DNA from: Methanomassiliicoccus sp.
GTDB lineage: Archaea; Thermoplasmatota; Thermoplasmata; Methanomassiliicoccales; Methanomassiliicoccaceae
Reading direction: 5' to 3'
Assembly: GCA_018262895.1 (NCBI GenBank)
Contig: JADFDJ010000009.1
Coordinates: 1-64,000 of the forward strand
DNA length: 64,000 nucleotides
The position numbers and the translations under genes were made by a program. Numbering within the stretch: position 1 is the first letter of the stretch; each line of letters starts with the position of its first letter. This document shows positions 26,650-35,407 of this stretch, piece by piece. The notes below the pieces were generated by a model, which saw nothing but the letters and a program-made list of their open reading frames with translations, was not told the DNA's origin and searched no databases.

Positions 26650-28521
26650 TTGGATGAGCCTATCGTCGACCTGCTTGTTGGTTTTCTCGTCGTTGCTCCT
26701 GTCGCGGTAGCTCTCTTTTGCCTTTTCCTGAGGAAGCTGCCAGCGATCGGAAAGGCGGTCGGAGCGGTCTCCGTGCTCATGACAATGTTTGCTATGGCCC
26801 TCCTAACGATCGTGGTGACAGCTGGACCGATCGTCCGGGAGGCGCATGATCTTGCCTCGATCACCACGGCCATCACGGTCCTGGACCTTGCCCTCATGCT
26901 CACATTCGTATACATATCCTGGAAGGCAAAGAGCGCTCTGGCGGGGGTCTTCGCAGCCCTGCAGCTCATTGTCCTGGCTACCATGGAGATAGGCGGCGTC
27001 AGTGAGCACGGGGCAGCGATCTACGTGGATCAGCTCAGCGTGATGATGGCGTTCGTCACCTCGGTCATTGGGTCCATAATATGTGTTTACGCGGTCAGGT
27101 ACATGGCTCACTATGAGGGCCACGGACGGTTCTTCGCCGTTATGCTGCTGTTCCTGGGGGCGATGAACGGTGCGGTCTTCTCCAACAACCTGCTGTGGCT
27201 GTTCTTCTTCTGGGAGGTCACCACGCTGTGCTCGTACCTGCTCATAGGGCATGCCGGCACGATGGAGGCCAGGAGGTCCGCGGTCACCGCTGCAGAGTAC
27301 ACGCTGGGAGGTGGAGTCTCGCTCGCCGTGGGGATAATGCTGTGCGAGCACCACTTCGGCACGGTATTCCTCGATCAGTTACCTTCGGGGGCGGCCATCG
27401 GCGGGCTGGCCCTCCTTCCGCTGGCGCTCATGGCCGTGGCGGCGTTCACCAAGTCGGCCCAGATCCCTTTCCAGAAGTGGCTGCTGGGCGCCATGGTGGC
27501 GCCTACGCCGGTCTCGGCCCTTCTGCACTCGGCCACCATGGTCAACCTGGGGGTCTACCTGCTGCTCAGGCTGGCTCCCAGCCTGCAGGGCAGCGGAGCC
27601 CTTTCAGGCATGGTGGCGCTGGCGGGGGTCGCATCCTTCCTCATCACGGCCGTTCTTGCCATGACCCAGAGCAATGCCAAGCGCGTCCTGGCCTACTCCA
27701 CCATAAGCAACCTTGGCCTGATCGTGGCGTGCGTGGGCCTGGGAACGTCCATGGCCATGACGGCGGGCATGCTGCTTCTGGTCTTCCACGCCATCTCCAA
27801 GGCCCTACTGTTCATGTCGGTCGGGGCCATCAAGGAGGGGACAGGATCGGAGGACATCGATGCCATGGAGGGCCTCCGCGACCGCATGCCACTGGTGTCA
27901 GGGGCAGTGCTGGTGGGAGTGTCCATGATGGTAATGCCTCCCTTCGGGATGTTCGCGTCAAAGTGGCTGCTCAGCGAGGCTGTCGCCTCCCATCCCCTGA
28001 TGGCGCTCTTCCTGGTCCTGGGCTTCGGGGCCACCTTGGTCTACTACGCGAAGTGGCTGGGGAGAATCTTTACTGGCGGCACCGATAGGGACGCTCTCTG
28101 CAGGGACGGGACACCTCGTACCTATGCGGCGACCCTGATGGCGACGGCTGTGGTCGGGATCCTCGCGACGGGCCTGATGGGGCAGCTGCTCGAGGGCCTG
28201 ATCAACCCCTATGTGTCCAAGGTCTTCGACCCCGTCCTGCAGACGGGCGGGTGGGGGCTTTCCACTACCGTGGGTCTGTTCCCCCTCGTAGCCCTCATCG
28301 TCCTGGCATCGCTGCTTTCCGTTGCGGCCCTGTACCGCGGGAGAGCGCCGCCTACCAGCGAGGTCTACACCTGCGGCGAGGGCAGCGAAGTGCAAGTGGG
28401 AACGTTCTACTACTGGACGGAGGCGAGGGTGGCAAGGCTCATGAGGACGGCCAACATGCTGATGGCGCTCCTTGTGATCGCCCTGGTGTTCGCTCCGGTC
28501 ATCCAGGAGGTGGCAGCGTGA
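26650..28521 (+). CDS. echA: Ech-type hydrogenase subunit A (NuoL/antiporter-like)
   Basis: 623 residues, about 16 membrane helices. It is homologous to the H+/Na+-pumping NuoL/MrpA subunits: IPFQKWLLGAMVAPTPVSALLHSATMV carries the conserved Lys/His of the proton channel. Size is close to EchA of Methanosarcina. It would translocate ions, driven by electron flow from ferredoxin to H2 (or the reverse). The start is TTG: GGTGAG lies five bases before it, the first membrane helix starts at residue 4, and no nearby ATG is in frame. The 286 bases upstream hold an A/T-rich promoter-like stretch (CTTTTTTAATTGACATAG, about 26402-26419). Confidence 0.88.
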   Translation: MDEPIVDLLVGFLVVAPVAVALFCLFLRKLPAIGKAVGAVSVLMTMFAMALLTIVVTAGPIVREAHDLASITTAITVLDLALMLTFVYISWKAKSALAGVFAALQLIVLATMEIGGVSEHGAAIYVDQLSVMMAFVTSVIGSIICVYAVRYMAHYEGHGRFFAVMLLFLGAMNGAVFSNNLLWLFFFWEVTTLCSYLLIGHAGTMEARRSAVTAAEYTLGGGVSLAVGIMLCEHHFGTVFLDQLPSGAAIGGLALLPLALMAVAAFTKSAQIPFQKWLLGAMVAPTPVSALLHSATMVNLGVYLLLRLAPSLQGSGALSGMVALAGVASFLITAVLAMTQSNAKRVLAYSTISNLGLIVACVGLGTSMAMTAGMLLLVFHAISKALLFMSVGAIKEGTGSEDIDAMEGLRDRMPLVSGAVLVGVSMMVMPPFGMFASKWLLSEAVASHPLMALFLVLGFGATLVYYAKWLGRIFTGGTDRDALCRDGTPRTYAATLMATAVVGILATGLMGQLLEGLINPYVSKVFDPVLQTGGWGLSTTVGLFPLVALIVLASLLSVAALYRGRAPPTSEVYTCGEGSEVQVGTFYYWTEARVARLMRTANMLMALLVIALVFAPVIQEVAA

Positions 28522-29390
28522 GCTCCATGTTCGAACAGGCGGCCCTCCTGGCCCTGTGGGCGGCGGTTCCGCTGCTGGTCGGTGTGTTGCTGGGCCTGGA
28601 CCGGGTGCTGACGGCCCGCCTTCAGGGTCGCCGGGGTCCCTCGGTCCTGCAGTCCCTGCGCGACCTGACGAAGCTGCTGCACAAGAAGGGAAGCTACGTG
28701 AACAGGTCCCAGGTCCTGTTCGCCTACGGGGCCCTGGCCCTTCAGGCCGCGGCAGCCCTGGTGCTGATAATGGGGAGCGATGTCCTCACCGCTTTCCTCC
28801 TGTCAGGCGTGGGCTGCTTCCTCATGGTCATGGCGGCCCTATCGGTGCGATCCCCATACTCCCACCTAGGGGCCCAGCGCGAGCTGGTCCAGATGATGGC
28901 CACGGAGCCGGTGGTGATGATGGTGGTGCTGTCCCTGGCGTACGCCAGCGGCTCGTTCCTGGGTGCGGAGATGGAGGGCATGCTGGTCCTCGCCCTGCCC
29001 CTGGCAGCGGCGGCCATGGTGCCGGTGCTCCTCATCAGGCTGGAGAAATCGCCGTACGACATAGCCACCGCGCATTCGGAGATCGTCTCCGGACCCTACG
29101 TGGAGTTCTCGGGCAGGGGCCTGGGGATCACCAAGCTGGCGCACTGGTTCGAGCTGGGGGTGATGTTCGGCATCCTGCTGCTCTTCTTCCGCCTGTCCGA
29201 CCCCGCGCTGGACCTGGTGGTCAAGGGATTGGTGGTGCTGGCCGTGGTCCTTACGACGGCCGTGATCGACAACACGACTGCAAGGCTTACCCGTTGGAGG
29301 ATGCTACGCTTCAGCCTCACCCTCTGCCTGGGAGCGGTGATGCTCAATCTGATCGTCCTCTATCTGGTCGATTCAGGGGTGATACTGTGA
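28518..29390 (+). CDS. echB: Ech-type hydrogenase subunit B (NuoH-like)
   Basis: 290 residues, about eight helices. This is the membrane anchor of the peripheral arm, related to NuoH/HyfC: LQGRRGPSVLQSLRDLTKLLHK is the family's cytoplasmic loop, and EKSPYDIATAHSEIVSGPYVEFSG the second loop with acidic residues. The GTG start is preferred because AGGAGGT lies six bases before it and it overlaps the echA stop (GTGA). An ATG nine bases later is possible. Confidence 0.9.
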   Translation: MSSMFEQAALLALWAAVPLLVGVLLGLDRVLTARLQGRRGPSVLQSLRDLTKLLHKKGSYVNRSQVLFAYGALALQAAAALVLIMGSDVLTAFLLSGVGCFLMVMAALSVRSPYSHLGAQRELVQMMATEPVVMMVVLSLAYASGSFLGAEMEGMLVLALPLAAAAMVPVLLIRLEKSPYDIATAHSEIVSGPYVEFSGRGLGITKLAHWFELGVMFGILLLFFRLSDPALDLVVKGLVVLAVVLTTAVIDNTTARLTRWRMLRFSLTLCLGAVMLNLIVLYLVDSGVIL

Positions 29391-29833
29391 ATGGAAGAAG
29401 GGAGGCGAGATCGCCGTGGATACTGCACTTTGACACGGGCTCGTGCAACGGGTGCGATATCGAGATATGGGCGCTTCTGACGCCGAAGTACGATGTGGAG
29501 AGGTTCGGGATGATGAACAAGGGCAACCCCAAGCACGCCGACATACTCCTGGTCACCGGTCCGGTGACGAAGAAGTGCGCTTCACGGTTGAAGAACCTCT
29601 ACGAGCAGATGCCCGACCCTAAGCTGGTGGTGGCCTGCGGTGACTGCGCCTCCACGGGCGCCCCCTTCGTGGGCTGCTACAACACCTGCGGGGGCGTGGA
29701 CTCGGTCATTCCCGTGGACGTGTACGTCCCGGGCTGCGCCTGCCGCCCCGAGGTCCTCATAGACGGAGTGGTCATGGCCGTGGACAAGTGGAGGGAGATC
29801 ACCGGCGCCTCGTCCGAGGGGGCGAGATCATGA
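29387..29833 (+). CDS. echC: Ech-type hydrogenase small subunit (NuoB-like)
   Basis: 148 residues. It binds the single [4Fe-4S] cluster next to the NiFe site: GSCNGCDIE supplies two Cys, ACGDCASTG and the PGCACRPE region the others. The start is GTG, overlapping the echB stop by four bases (GTGA). It is soluble and peripheral on the cytoplasmic side, and passes electrons from EchF to EchE. Size matches Methanosarcina EchC (about 150-160). Confidence 0.92.
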   Translation: MNGRREARSPWILHFDTGSCNGCDIEIWALLTPKYDVERFGMMNKGNPKHADILLVTGPVTKKCASRLKNLYEQMPDPKLVVACGDCASTGAPFVGCYNTCGGVDSVIPVDVYVPGCACRPEVLIDGVVMAVDKWREITGASSEGARS

Positions 29834-30165
29834 GCGGGCGCTCCAACACCGAGACTGTCGCGAGGGTCGCGGCGATGATGAGGGAGAAGGAGACGAGGCT
29901 GGTCACCATCGTGGCCGCGGACGAGGGGGGCGGCGAAATGGAGCTCATCTACGTCCTGGACAGGGACGGTGAGCTCATTACCCTCCGCGCCCGCGGCCGC
30001 CGGGACGAGGAGCTGGAGAGCCTCTCACCGGCATACAAGGGAGCGGAGAACATGGAGAGGGAGATCATCGATCTGGTGGGCCTCAGCTTCCATGGGGTCC
30101 GCGGAGGTCTGTTCCTGGGGCCGGGAGATGATCCGCCCCTGAGGAAGGATGATAAAGGAGCGTGA
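29830..30165 (+). CDS. echD: Ech-type hydrogenase subunit D (NuoC-like)
   Basis: 111 residues, a short NuoC-related structural subunit without cofactor. The conserved core is DRDGELITLRARGRR...LSPAYKGAENMEREIIDLVGLSFHG, where EREIIDLVG(L/I)xFxG is the NuoC signature. The ATG overlaps the echC stop (ATGA). It should join small and large subunits. Confidence 0.88.
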   Translation: MSGRSNTETVARVAAMMREKETRLVTIVAADEGGGEMELIYVLDRDGELITLRARGRRDEELESLSPAYKGAENMEREIIDLVGLSFHGVRGGLFLGPGDDPPLRKDDKGA

Positions 30166-30169
30166 TGAG

Positions 30170-31237
30170 ATGAGCAGAACGACGATCATACCGTTCGGAC
30201 CGCAGCATCCTGCGTTCCTGGAGCCGCTCAACCTCAGCCTGAAGCTGAGCGAGGAGACGGTCATAGGGGCGGAGATCAACTACGGCTACAACCACCGCGG
30301 GCTGGAGAAGGCGCTGACCAGCGATTTCCGCAGGAGCATCTACATGTGCGAGAGGGTCTGCGGCATATGCTCATTCTTCCACTCCACCGCCTACTGCCAG
30401 TCCCTGGAGTCCCTGTTCCAGGTCCAGGTGCCGGAGAGGGCACGGTACATTCGCACGATCATGATGGAGAGCCAGCGCCTGACATCACACCTTCTGGCCC
30501 TGGGCCACACGGCCGAGGCCATCGGGTTCGAGAGCCTGTTCATGCAGCTCTTCCGGGAGAGGGAGTCCATCATGCGCATGGTGAATGACATATCTGGGAA
30601 CCGGGTGCATTACAGCATGAACGCCATCGGAGGTGTCAGGAGGGACATCTCGGCACAGCAGCGGTCGGACATCGTCTCGAGGATGGACGGGCTGGAAGTT
30701 CGCTTCGAGGAGCTGGCCAAGATCTTCGAGAAGGACCCGACCATAAGGGCGCGCACGGTCGGCAAGGGTGTGCTCACCCCGGAGATTGCCCGCAGCTACG
30801 GCGTCGTTGGTCCCGTGGCCCGGGCCAGCGGCATCGCCCAGGACCTTCGGGAAACGTACTGCCAGGGCCTGAGCTTCCGTCCCGTTGTGAGGGAGGAGGG
30901 CGATGCCTATGCCCGCAGCATGGTGAGGGTAGAGGAGATCCTCCGATCGATCGACCTTATCCGCCAGACGGCATCGGAGCTGCCGGGCGGGGCTCTGAAT
31001 ATCCCGTTCAGGGGGAGACCCACGGGTGAGACCTTCACCCGGCTGGAGGCCCCCCGCGGGGAGCTGCTCTACTATGTCCGGGCCAAGGGAACTACGGACC
31101 TGGAGCGCATCAAGATCAAGACCCCAGCGTTCGTTAACGTCGCCGCGTTGTCGGCAATGGTCCCCGGCTGCGAGATGGCGGACATACCCGTGATCACTGT
31201 GTCTGTGGACCCCTGCATATGCTGCACGGAGAGGTGA
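30170..31237 (+). CDS. echE: Ech-type [NiFe] hydrogenase large subunit
   Basis: 355 residues. Both NiFe-binding pairs are intact: Cys64/Cys67 in RVCGIC and Cys349/Cys352 in DPCICC. It is therefore a catalytic hydrogenase and not a NuoD-type protein that has lost the metal. The protein ends three residues after the last Cys, with no cleavable C-terminal peptide, as known for EchE/CooH, so no maturation protease step is expected. The start at 30170 is set by AAGGAG nine bases upstream; an earlier in-frame ATG at 30149 lies in the echD end. It catalyses H2/2H+ exchange with ferredoxin electrons. Confidence 0.94.
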   Translation: MSRTTIIPFGPQHPAFLEPLNLSLKLSEETVIGAEINYGYNHRGLEKALTSDFRRSIYMCERVCGICSFFHSTAYCQSLESLFQVQVPERARYIRTIMMESQRLTSHLLALGHTAEAIGFESLFMQLFRERESIMRMVNDISGNRVHYSMNAIGGVRRDISAQQRSDIVSRMDGLEVRFEELAKIFEKDPTIRARTVGKGVLTPEIARSYGVVGPVARASGIAQDLRETYCQGLSFRPVVREEGDAYARSMVRVEEILRSIDLIRQTASELPGGALNIPFRGRPTGETFTRLEAPRGELLYYVRAKGTTDLERIKIKTPAFVNVAALSAMVPGCEMADIPVITVSVDPCICCTER

Positions 31238-31241
31238 GCCC

Positions 31242-31607
31242 ATGGCCATGCTATCCATAGTGCTGAGGAACCTGATCACCGGACCGGTAACGACAAGGTA
31301 CCCTGAGGGACCTGCGGACATTCCCGAGGGCAACAGGGGCAGGGTCGATTGGAACATGGAAGCTTGCACCCTCTGCGGCCTCTGCCAGAAGCGCTGTCCC
31401 ACCCTCGCCCTCAAGGTCGACAAGAAGGCCGGGACCATCACCCTGGAGGTGTTCCGCTGCATCGCCTGTGGGGTCTGTGTCGATGCCTGCCCCCAGGAAG
31501 CGATAGGCATGATCGCAGAGACCTCACGACCGGGATATTTCAAGGATGTTCGGATTTACCAGAAGGAGGTGACGGAGGAGCGGGACGAAGGCCCCCCGCA
31601 GCCCTAG
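31242..31607 (+). CDS. echF: Ech-type hydrogenase ferredoxin subunit (NuoI-like)
   Basis: 121 residues with two [4Fe-4S] motifs, CTLCGLCQKRCP and CIACGVCVDACP. It is the entry point for electrons from soluble ferredoxin. GAGGTGA lies just before the ATG (or an ATG two codons later). The last gene of echABCDEF, with the same order and sizes as the Methanosarcina operon. It ends in TAG, and the frame meets another TAG eight codons on. Confidence 0.92.
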   Translation: MAMLSIVLRNLITGPVTTRYPEGPADIPEGNRGRVDWNMEACTLCGLCQKRCPTLALKVDKKAGTITLEVFRCIACGVCVDACPQEAIGMIAETSRPGYFKDVRIYQKEVTEERDEGPPQP

Positions 31608-31674
31608 GACGTGTCGTATTGCACAAGGTAGCGCTGGTCCCTGCAGCACGACATTGGGGATCTCTCTCTTGCGC

Positions 31675-31691
31675 TCCCTAACATTTTTTTT
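31675..31691 (+). terminator. T-run after the ech operon
   Basis: CTCCCTAACA followed by eight T (31684-31691), about 75 bases after the echF stop. Archaeal transcription commonly ends at such U-runs without a hairpin. Assignment is by position only. Confidence 0.35.
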
Positions 31692-31899
31692 CATCGACCG
31701 GTCTAGGCAGCCCCATATCGCCCCTTGAACAGCGAGTGTTCATATATTCCAGGCCCTAGGCCATTGGATCGCATCACTCCGGTGATGGGTCCTTTGAAGA
31801 AGTTGGTTATCTTGGGTCAGAGGTTGCCAACATCCACCTTATCATTTATGACGTACCCAACTGAACAATGCTCCGCTATTTTACGAACGGCCGCATTGC

Positions 31900-32748
31900 C
31901 TACCCCATCTCGAAGCTGCTTACGCCGAAGACATGGTCCAGCTGGACGGCGGGCGGGTCCTTGGTGTATATGCGCACGGTCCTGAAGACCTCGGCCAGGT
32001 GGAGGATGTTCGCAAGGGCCATGCCCTCATGGTTGTAGTCGGGGACATCAAGGAAGTACTTCTCCCCGGGGATCGTGGATATGAGGCCGCGCAGCACCTT
32101 CTCCGCTGTGCGGCGGCTATCGGCGAACAGCGGCCCTATCTTGTGGCCGGTCCTGCATGGCCTGATGGCCCCGTAGCCGGTTATCGTCTCATCGTGGAGC
32201 GACACCAGCACCGCGGTCCCTTCCTGGGAGAGAAAGGATTTTAAGAAGTCATCCCGGGGGGCGGAAAAGATCCGGGTATCGTATGCAGATAGATCGTCCC
32301 AGGGGACCTCGGTCCCGAGCACAAGGTCTGGGTCATGGTCCCCGCCCCCCCATCCCCGGAACCTGTGGTTCCAATAAGCGGGTCGGAATCCCATCCGCTG
32401 ATAGTGCGGGAGCATGTTGGGAACGCCGTCGGCCCCGATGTTGCGTCCCTTCCCCTTCTCCAGAACGTGCTCCACCATCCTTCTGCCGATGCCCTGGCCA
32501 CGCATGTCCTTGCGGACTATGTTGAACCCAAAGAAGCTGAGATCGCCAGGGTAATCGACCAGTGATACAGAGGATACCATCTCCCCTGCTATCTCGCCGG
32601 CGAAGAAGGCGTTGGGCGCTGCATCATAGAACGCCTCGGCATCATGTAGGCCGGGGTTCCATCCCTCTTTGTCGGCCCAGTCCACGGCCGTACAGACCTC
32701 TTCCCTGGTCATGTTCCTGATCGTAAGCGGTCCGGTCGGGCGGTACAT
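31900..32748 (-). CDS. two-domain GNAT acetyltransferase
   Basis: 282 residues. The N-terminal GNAT domain has the acetyl-CoA loop in VRKDMRGQGIGRRMVEHVL (about 85-105) and HYQRMGFRPAYW afterwards. A second alpha/beta domain of about 120 residues (VLVSLHDETITGYGAIRPC...) resembles the YitH-type C-terminal half. The substrate is unknown. It is a stand-alone gene facing the end of the ech operon, and it ends in TAG. Confidence 0.8.
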   Translation of the reverse strand: MYRPTGPLTIRNMTREEVCTAVDWADKEGWNPGLHDAEAFYDAAPNAFFAGEIAGEMVSSVSLVDYPGDLSFFGFNIVRKDMRGQGIGRRMVEHVLEKGKGRNIGADGVPNMLPHYQRMGFRPAYWNHRFRGWGGGDHDPDLVLGTEVPWDDLSAYDTRIFSAPRDDFLKSFLSQEGTAVLVSLHDETITGYGAIRPCRTGHKIGPLFADSRRTAEKVLRGLISTIPGEKYFLDVPDYNHEGMALANILHLAEVFRTVRIYTKDPPAVQLDHVFGVSSFEMG

Positions 32749-32860
32749 TTTTTATCGGTGATTACCGTCCTGATATGAATATCAAGTTTTTTCTATAAAA
32801 ACCATCGATGATAACACCATTGAGGGTGAAAGGAAAAGAGAAGGAAGAGATTTCCGTGGA

Positions 32861-33976
32861 TCAACCAGAGGCTCGTATGAGCTCCACGATGGCGTCCCCG
32901 GCCTGCTGTGTGCTGAGCTTGCCCCCCATGTCCGCGGTCACCAGCTTCTGGTCCATAGCCCTCTTGACCGCCCACTCGATCTGCTTACCGAGGTCCGGGC
33001 GGCCCAGCTGGTCGATCATCATCTTGGCCGCGAGGATGGCGGCGATGGGGTTGGCCTTCCCCTGTCCCGCGATATCGGGTGCGGAACCATGCACAGGCTC
33101 GAACATGGATACTCCATGGGGGTTGATGTTTCCCGATGCGGCCACTCCCAGCCCTCCCATGATCTCCGCGCCCAGGTCCGTGAGAATGTCGCCGAACATG
33201 TTGGGGCAGGCCACTATGCCGAATCGCTCTGGGGACCTCACCAGGGCCATGGCCATCGCATCGACGTACATGAACTCTACGGGGATACCATATTCCTCTG
33301 ACTTCTGCTTGAATATCCTTCTCCATAGGTGGTACAGGTGTGTGCATATGTTGGCCTTGTCCGCAGCGGTGATCTTTTCCATCCCCCTGTTCTTGGCCAT
33401 CTCGAACGCGAAATCGGCGAAGCGCTCTATACCCTTGCTGGACATTATCCCGACCTCATAGGCGAACTCGTAGTCGGTTGAGGATACGGCCTCGACCTTG
33501 AGGTCCAGATCATAGAGCTGCCGCCTTATCTTGATCGTGGAGGTCGGTTCCTTCTTTTGGAAGGAGCCTCCCGCCCCCATATAGAAATCCTCGGTGTTCT
33601 CCCTCAGGAAGGTGATGTCAAAATCCCGTTCTCTCTTGAGGGGAGTGTAGGGGTGCCAGGATCTTGATGGACGCATGTTGACATACTGGTCGAAACGGGT
33701 CCGCATGGTGATGAGGATCCCCTTCTCGAGGATGCCGGGAGCGACCCGCGGGTCACCTATCGCACCGAAATAAATAGCATCGTTCTTACCCAGGCGATCG
33801 ATGTCCTCCTCGGTGAGCAGATCCCCCGTTCGTAGGTACCTCTCCGAACCGATGGGGAACCACTCCCACTCAATGGAGAGCGATTCGACCTCCGCAGCCG
33901 CATTCAGGACCTTGACCCCTTCAGCTATCACTTCTGGTCCGATCCCATCTCCAGGTACCACCGCAATTTTGTACAT
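32861..33976 (-). CDS. beta-decarboxylating dehydrogenase, LeuB/AksF-like paralog
   Basis: 371 residues of the isocitrate/isopropylmalate dehydrogenase family. It opens with VVPGDGIGPEV; RENTEDFY is the substrate loop; VDAMAM, NMFGDILTDLGAE and FEPVHGSAPDIAGQGKANP form the metal and NAD sites. It is a close paralog of the LeuB at 34295-35407, lying 318 bases further along the same strand. One of the two should serve leucine. This one may serve the 2-oxoacid elongation that makes the coenzyme B side chain in methanogens (AksF, homoisocitrate dehydrogenase), or isoleucine by citramalate. Sequence by eye cannot separate these. Confidence 0.82.
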   Translation of the reverse strand: MYKIAVVPGDGIGPEVIAEGVKVLNAAAEVESLSIEWEWFPIGSERYLRTGDLLTEEDIDRLGKNDAIYFGAIGDPRVAPGILEKGILITMRTRFDQYVNMRPSRSWHPYTPLKRERDFDITFLRENTEDFYMGAGGSFQKKEPTSTIKIRRQLYDLDLKVEAVSSTDYEFAYEVGIMSSKGIERFADFAFEMAKNRGMEKITAADKANICTHLYHLWRRIFKQKSEEYGIPVEFMYVDAMAMALVRSPERFGIVACPNMFGDILTDLGAEIMGGLGVAASGNINPHGVSMFEPVHGSAPDIAGQGKANPIAAILAAKMMIDQLGRPDLGKQIEWAVKRAMDQKLVTADMGGKLSTQQAGDAIVELIRASG

Positions 33977-34148
33977 GCAATTTCCTCTGAAATGTGACCC
34001 TCAATGTCCAGCTCCTATAATTTTCTAGTGGGCCGATTGCATAGGACGATGGCGGACCCAAGACATTCGGTCCCCTTGATCACGGTTCACGCATGATCCT
34101 TCAAGCCTTATGCAGCAAGGACGGGAGCTGATACTGGGTGGTGCCTTC

Positions 34149-34214
34149 ATGAGGAGGGCTGCGGCTAGCTGCCCTCATCTTTCCGTTGCCGGTCCAGCCA
34201 TGTACGGGGACCGG
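34149..34214. repeat. two hairpin-forming repeats between the paralogous dehydrogenases
   Basis: The 318-base gap (33977-34294) holds no convincing gene. Two inverted repeats lie in it. The first is ATGAGGAGGGC pairing, with a small bulge, with GCCCTCAT (34149-34178). The second is a perfect CCGGTCC/GGACCGG pair with a 12-base loop (34189-34214). They could end the leuB transcript or be an RNA leader for the next gene. No T-run is adjacent on either strand. Confidence 0.35.
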
Positions 34215-34294
34215 TCATTCAGGGTGACACGTGTCGCCAGCAAGCGCCGGCGGCCCCGACCCCACTAGCGTTCTCACCTCGGCCAGCTTGGACC

Positions 34295-35407
34295 TCAGAT
34301 CCTGCGGATCTCCGCGGCCACCGCGTCACCGACCTCATGGGTCTTGGCATTCCCGCCGAGGTCCTGGGTATAGATGCCCTTGTCCAAGGTGGCTCGCACC
34401 GCCTTCGTCACAATGTCCCCGAGGTCCCTGCGGCCCAGATTGTCCAGCATCATCTTACCCGCCAGGATGGTTGCCAATGGATTGATCTGGTCCAGGCCTT
34501 TGTACTTCGGCGCGCTGCCATGGACCGGCTCGAACATGGAGATGCCGTGGGGGTTGATGTTCCCACCAGGCGCTAGGCCCAGTCCCCCCGTGACCTCTGC
34601 CAAAAGGTCCGTGAGGATGTCACCGAACATGTTTGGAGTGGCCACGATCCTGAACTTGTCAGGGTTCTTGACCAAGGCCATGGACATGGCGTCCACGAAC
34701 ATGAAGCCGAATCCCATGTCAGCCTGGCGGCACTTCTCCGTCCAGACGTCCCTCCACATACCGTATATGTCGCTGCAGACGTTGGCCTTGTCGATTATGG
34801 TTATGTAGTTCTCACCGACCATCTTCGTATAGTCGATCACGAAGTCCGCAAAGCGTTCGGTGTTCTTCCTGGAAAGAAGGCCCACCTGGTACGCATACTC
34901 GTCCTCGACGCTGGAGGAGGCCTTGACATCGATGCTCATGTGGTAGAGCTGCCGGTCAATATCGAGCGTCTTCGAGCCCACCTTGTCCTTGAACCTTCCA
35001 CCAACTCCCACGTAGAAGTCCTCGGTGTTCTCCCGGAACACATCGATGTTGAAGTCCACATCCCTCTTCAGTCTCCCGAACGGCTTCCACAGGGGGGCCG
35101 GACGGTGATTTATGTATTGGTCGAAGGTGAAGCGCAAGGCCAAGAGGATTCCTTTCTCCAGAACTCCTGGTTTGACCCGATCGTCTCCGGTCGCGCCCAG
35201 GTATATGGAGTCGAACCTCCTCAGCCCCTCAACGTCCTCTGAGGTGAGGAGCTTACCCGTGCTCAGATAACGTTCCGCATCGATCTGGAACTCTTGAAAG
35301 TCGAACTGGATGGAGTGGTTCTCGGCCAGTGCGTTCAAGACCTTCAATCCTTCATTGATCACCTCGGGTCCGATCCCGTCGCCCGGTATCACGGCTATTT
35401 TATGCAT
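34295..35407 (-). CDS. leuB: 3-isopropylmalate dehydrogenase
   Basis: 370 residues. It has the same family signatures as its neighbour: VIPGDGIGPEV at the start, RENTEDFYVGV, VDAMSMAL, NMFGDILTDLLAE and FEPVHGSAPKYKGLDQINP. It oxidatively decarboxylates isopropylmalate to 2-oxoisocaproate with NAD. The ATG at 35405-35407 is chosen because it begins the conserved MHKIAVIPGDG and overlaps leuD by 13 bases. An upstream in-frame extension of 28 residues falls inside leuD and is not family-like. Clustering with leuA, leuC and leuD supports the leucine assignment, though citramalate or coenzyme B chemistry is possible. Confidence 0.88.
   Translation of the reverse strand: MHKIAVIPGDGIGPEVINEGLKVLNALAENHSIQFDFQEFQIDAERYLSTGKLLTSEDVEGLRRFDSIYLGATGDDRVKPGVLEKGILLALRFTFDQYINHRPAPLWKPFGRLKRDVDFNIDVFRENTEDFYVGVGGRFKDKVGSKTLDIDRQLYHMSIDVKASSSVEDEYAYQVGLLSRKNTERFADFVIDYTKMVGENYITIIDKANVCSDIYGMWRDVWTEKCRQADMGFGFMFVDAMSMALVKNPDKFRIVATPNMFGDILTDLLAEVTGGLGLAPGGNINPHGISMFEPVHGSAPKYKGLDQINPLATILAGKMMLDNLGRRDLGDIVTKAVRATLDKGIYTQDLGGNAKTHEVGDAVAAEIRRI

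Noticed and set aside
28251-29833. Long upstream extensions of the echB and echC frames
   Set aside because: The extensions lie inside the preceding genes in another frame, and strong GTG starts overlapping the previous stops explain the true products.
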